The notes below the pieces were generated by a model, which saw only the letters and a program-made list of their open reading frames with translations, searched no databases and was not told where the DNA came from. A stretch of DNA of 64,000 nt from Setophaga petechia (lineage: Eukaryota; Chordata; Aves; Passeriformes; Parulidae): contig JANCRA010000008.1 of assembly GCA_024362935.1 (NCBI GenBank), positions 34,318,557-34,382,556 on the forward strand, in the 5' to 3' direction. A program made the position numbers and the translations under genes. Below are positions 63,001 to 64,000 of this stretch, in pieces; position 1 is the stretch's first letter, and each line of letters starts with the position of its first letter.

Positions 63001-64000
63001 GATTTATCAGAAAATATCCGGTCCTAGGGTAGTTTTACCAATATTGTTCTGTTTACTGCTGCTTTCTGGAGATATATGCTACCCAAAAGGTTTAACAGGG
63101 ATTTTCAAAAGGTTACTTGCTGTTATTACTGTGTTTGTCTAAAGTATAGTTTTTATGAATAAGAAGTTTTTGTATTCATCTTGCTAGCATAGTCATTGAA
63201 AATGAATAAACAAAAATTCGTTTGCCTATGTAATCATAGCTACTGAATGTTTCTACACCACATTCTTGATCATGGGCCATTTAACCCATCAGAATCTTTC
63301 CTCATTTTCTTGGTCATATGAGGTGATGTTTAGGAGTTTTTTTCCTTTTTTTTCATATTATGATTGTTTTGTGTATTTATTTCTTTATTAATTTTGTCAT
63401 ATAAGGTTCATTTGATTCATTTAAGGAAATGACAATGCCTCTATTAGATGTCAGGAACTCATTTTGGTTAACTGATTACTCTAAATAGTTAATTTTTCAT
63501 TTGAAATAGTGTATGTTATTTATTAGCCTTTGATTAGGTTGATCTCACATTAGATGGTCTCACAATCCCCAAACAAATTTATCCTCTAAGTTCTGCTATG
63601 TGTTAAGGACCATGCAGAGTTTAGAGCCATGATTTATCTTTTATACAGCAATTATTCAGAAATGCTGCAACCTGTTAACTTTTTCTCCACAGTCCCAAGC
63701 CATGTATTAACTTTTGCTGCTTCTTCCTGTGTGACTGTATGAATCTTGAGTCTGACACCTGAAAATTTTCCATTACTTCCTGCTGCTATATCTACTGAAA
63801 GCGTATTTAATAGGAACAATATTGACAACTATAAAATAAAAATTGTTAGAGAAAAAGTGTTCCAAATTCAACCAACAAGAACATATTTTAAAGTGCAAGC
63901 CACTTCTAGATTTAAGCTTGGAATTTGTTTGCCAATCATCCTGTGTCTGTCTTACCTCTCTCTCAAGGGCACCAGTATAGGTTTCCTACTGCTGGAGCTG

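Larger units (their letters stand above)
53702..64000. other. AT-rich non-coding stretch, nothing recognised except minor repeats
   Basis: Contains the duplicated segments at 56844-57086, A-runs (about 56122-56132 and 56951-56966) and a GC-richer block at about 59750-59910 without a recognisable domain. Open frames up to 87 codons lie on both strands and have no family resemblance I can support. Confidence 0.5.

Noticed and set aside
1..64000. tRNA, rRNA, CRISPR, operon or bacterial mobile-element organisation
   Set aside because: No tRNA A/B boxes or cloverleaf found by eye, no regularly spaced repeats with unique spacers, no ribosome-binding-site-led gene series. Composition and repeats are those of a bird nuclear genome.

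Overview
The window reads as AT-rich, non-coding vertebrate nuclear DNA, and specifically as bird DNA. CR1 LINE fragments with the avian type of 3' end are present. Three long terminal repeats resemble families I recall from songbird genomes, so a passerine is the best guess; that is recognition from memory, not a database match. No bacterial, phage or plasmid organisation is visible. Open frames are short (135 codons at most), lie on both strands, and either show no recognisable domain or fall inside repeats. I found no convincing protein-coding exon, tRNA, rRNA or CRISPR array. The window is best described as an intergenic 'desert' or part of a very large intron.

Layout. 1-3.9 kb: AT-rich sequence with one CR1 3' end (984-1256) and a faint antisense CR1 end (about 3665-3765). 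3.9-5.7 kb: a composite CR1 locus. An older CR1 reverse-transcriptase segment (3926-4094 and 4647-5258) appears split by a second CR1 3' segment (4095-4646). It is followed by an inverted CR1 piece (5259-5512) and another sense CR1 3' end (5535-5705). 5.7-20.7 kb: unremarkable AT-rich DNA with short tandem duplications, an ATTT microsatellite, a tiny telomere-like motif and a doubtful ancient LINE relic (about 14.26-14.70 kb). 20.7-21.8 kb: a 1-kb degenerate CR1 body. 21.8-33 kb: nothing recognised except simple repeats and one GC-richer block. 33.0-33.5 kb: a solo LTR with a near-perfect 6-bp target duplication. 36.4 kb: a short ancient L2-like fragment. 38.56-38.91 kb: a broken endogenous-retrovirus integrase relic on the minus strand. 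39.26-39.79 kb: a plus-strand LTR of another family. 48.60-49.25 kb: a well-preserved minus-strand solo LTR with matching inverted ends and a perfect 5-bp target duplication. 49.3-64 kb: AT-rich DNA with GC-richer blocks (49.49-49.62, 51.40-51.80, 59.75-59.91 kb), a TA/TG compound microsatellite at 53.0 kb and a TAA microsatellite at 53.7 kb.

The repeats do not form a functional system. They are independent retroelement insertions of different ages: L2-like oldest, then old CR1s, the retroviral relic, and finally the LTRs, of which 48604-49250 looks best preserved. I saw no strong candidate for a previously undescribed biological system. The observations most worth checking are the nested and inverted CR1 locus, the clean solo LTRs, the LTR-less integrase relic, and the GC-richer blocks that no recognised repeat explains.
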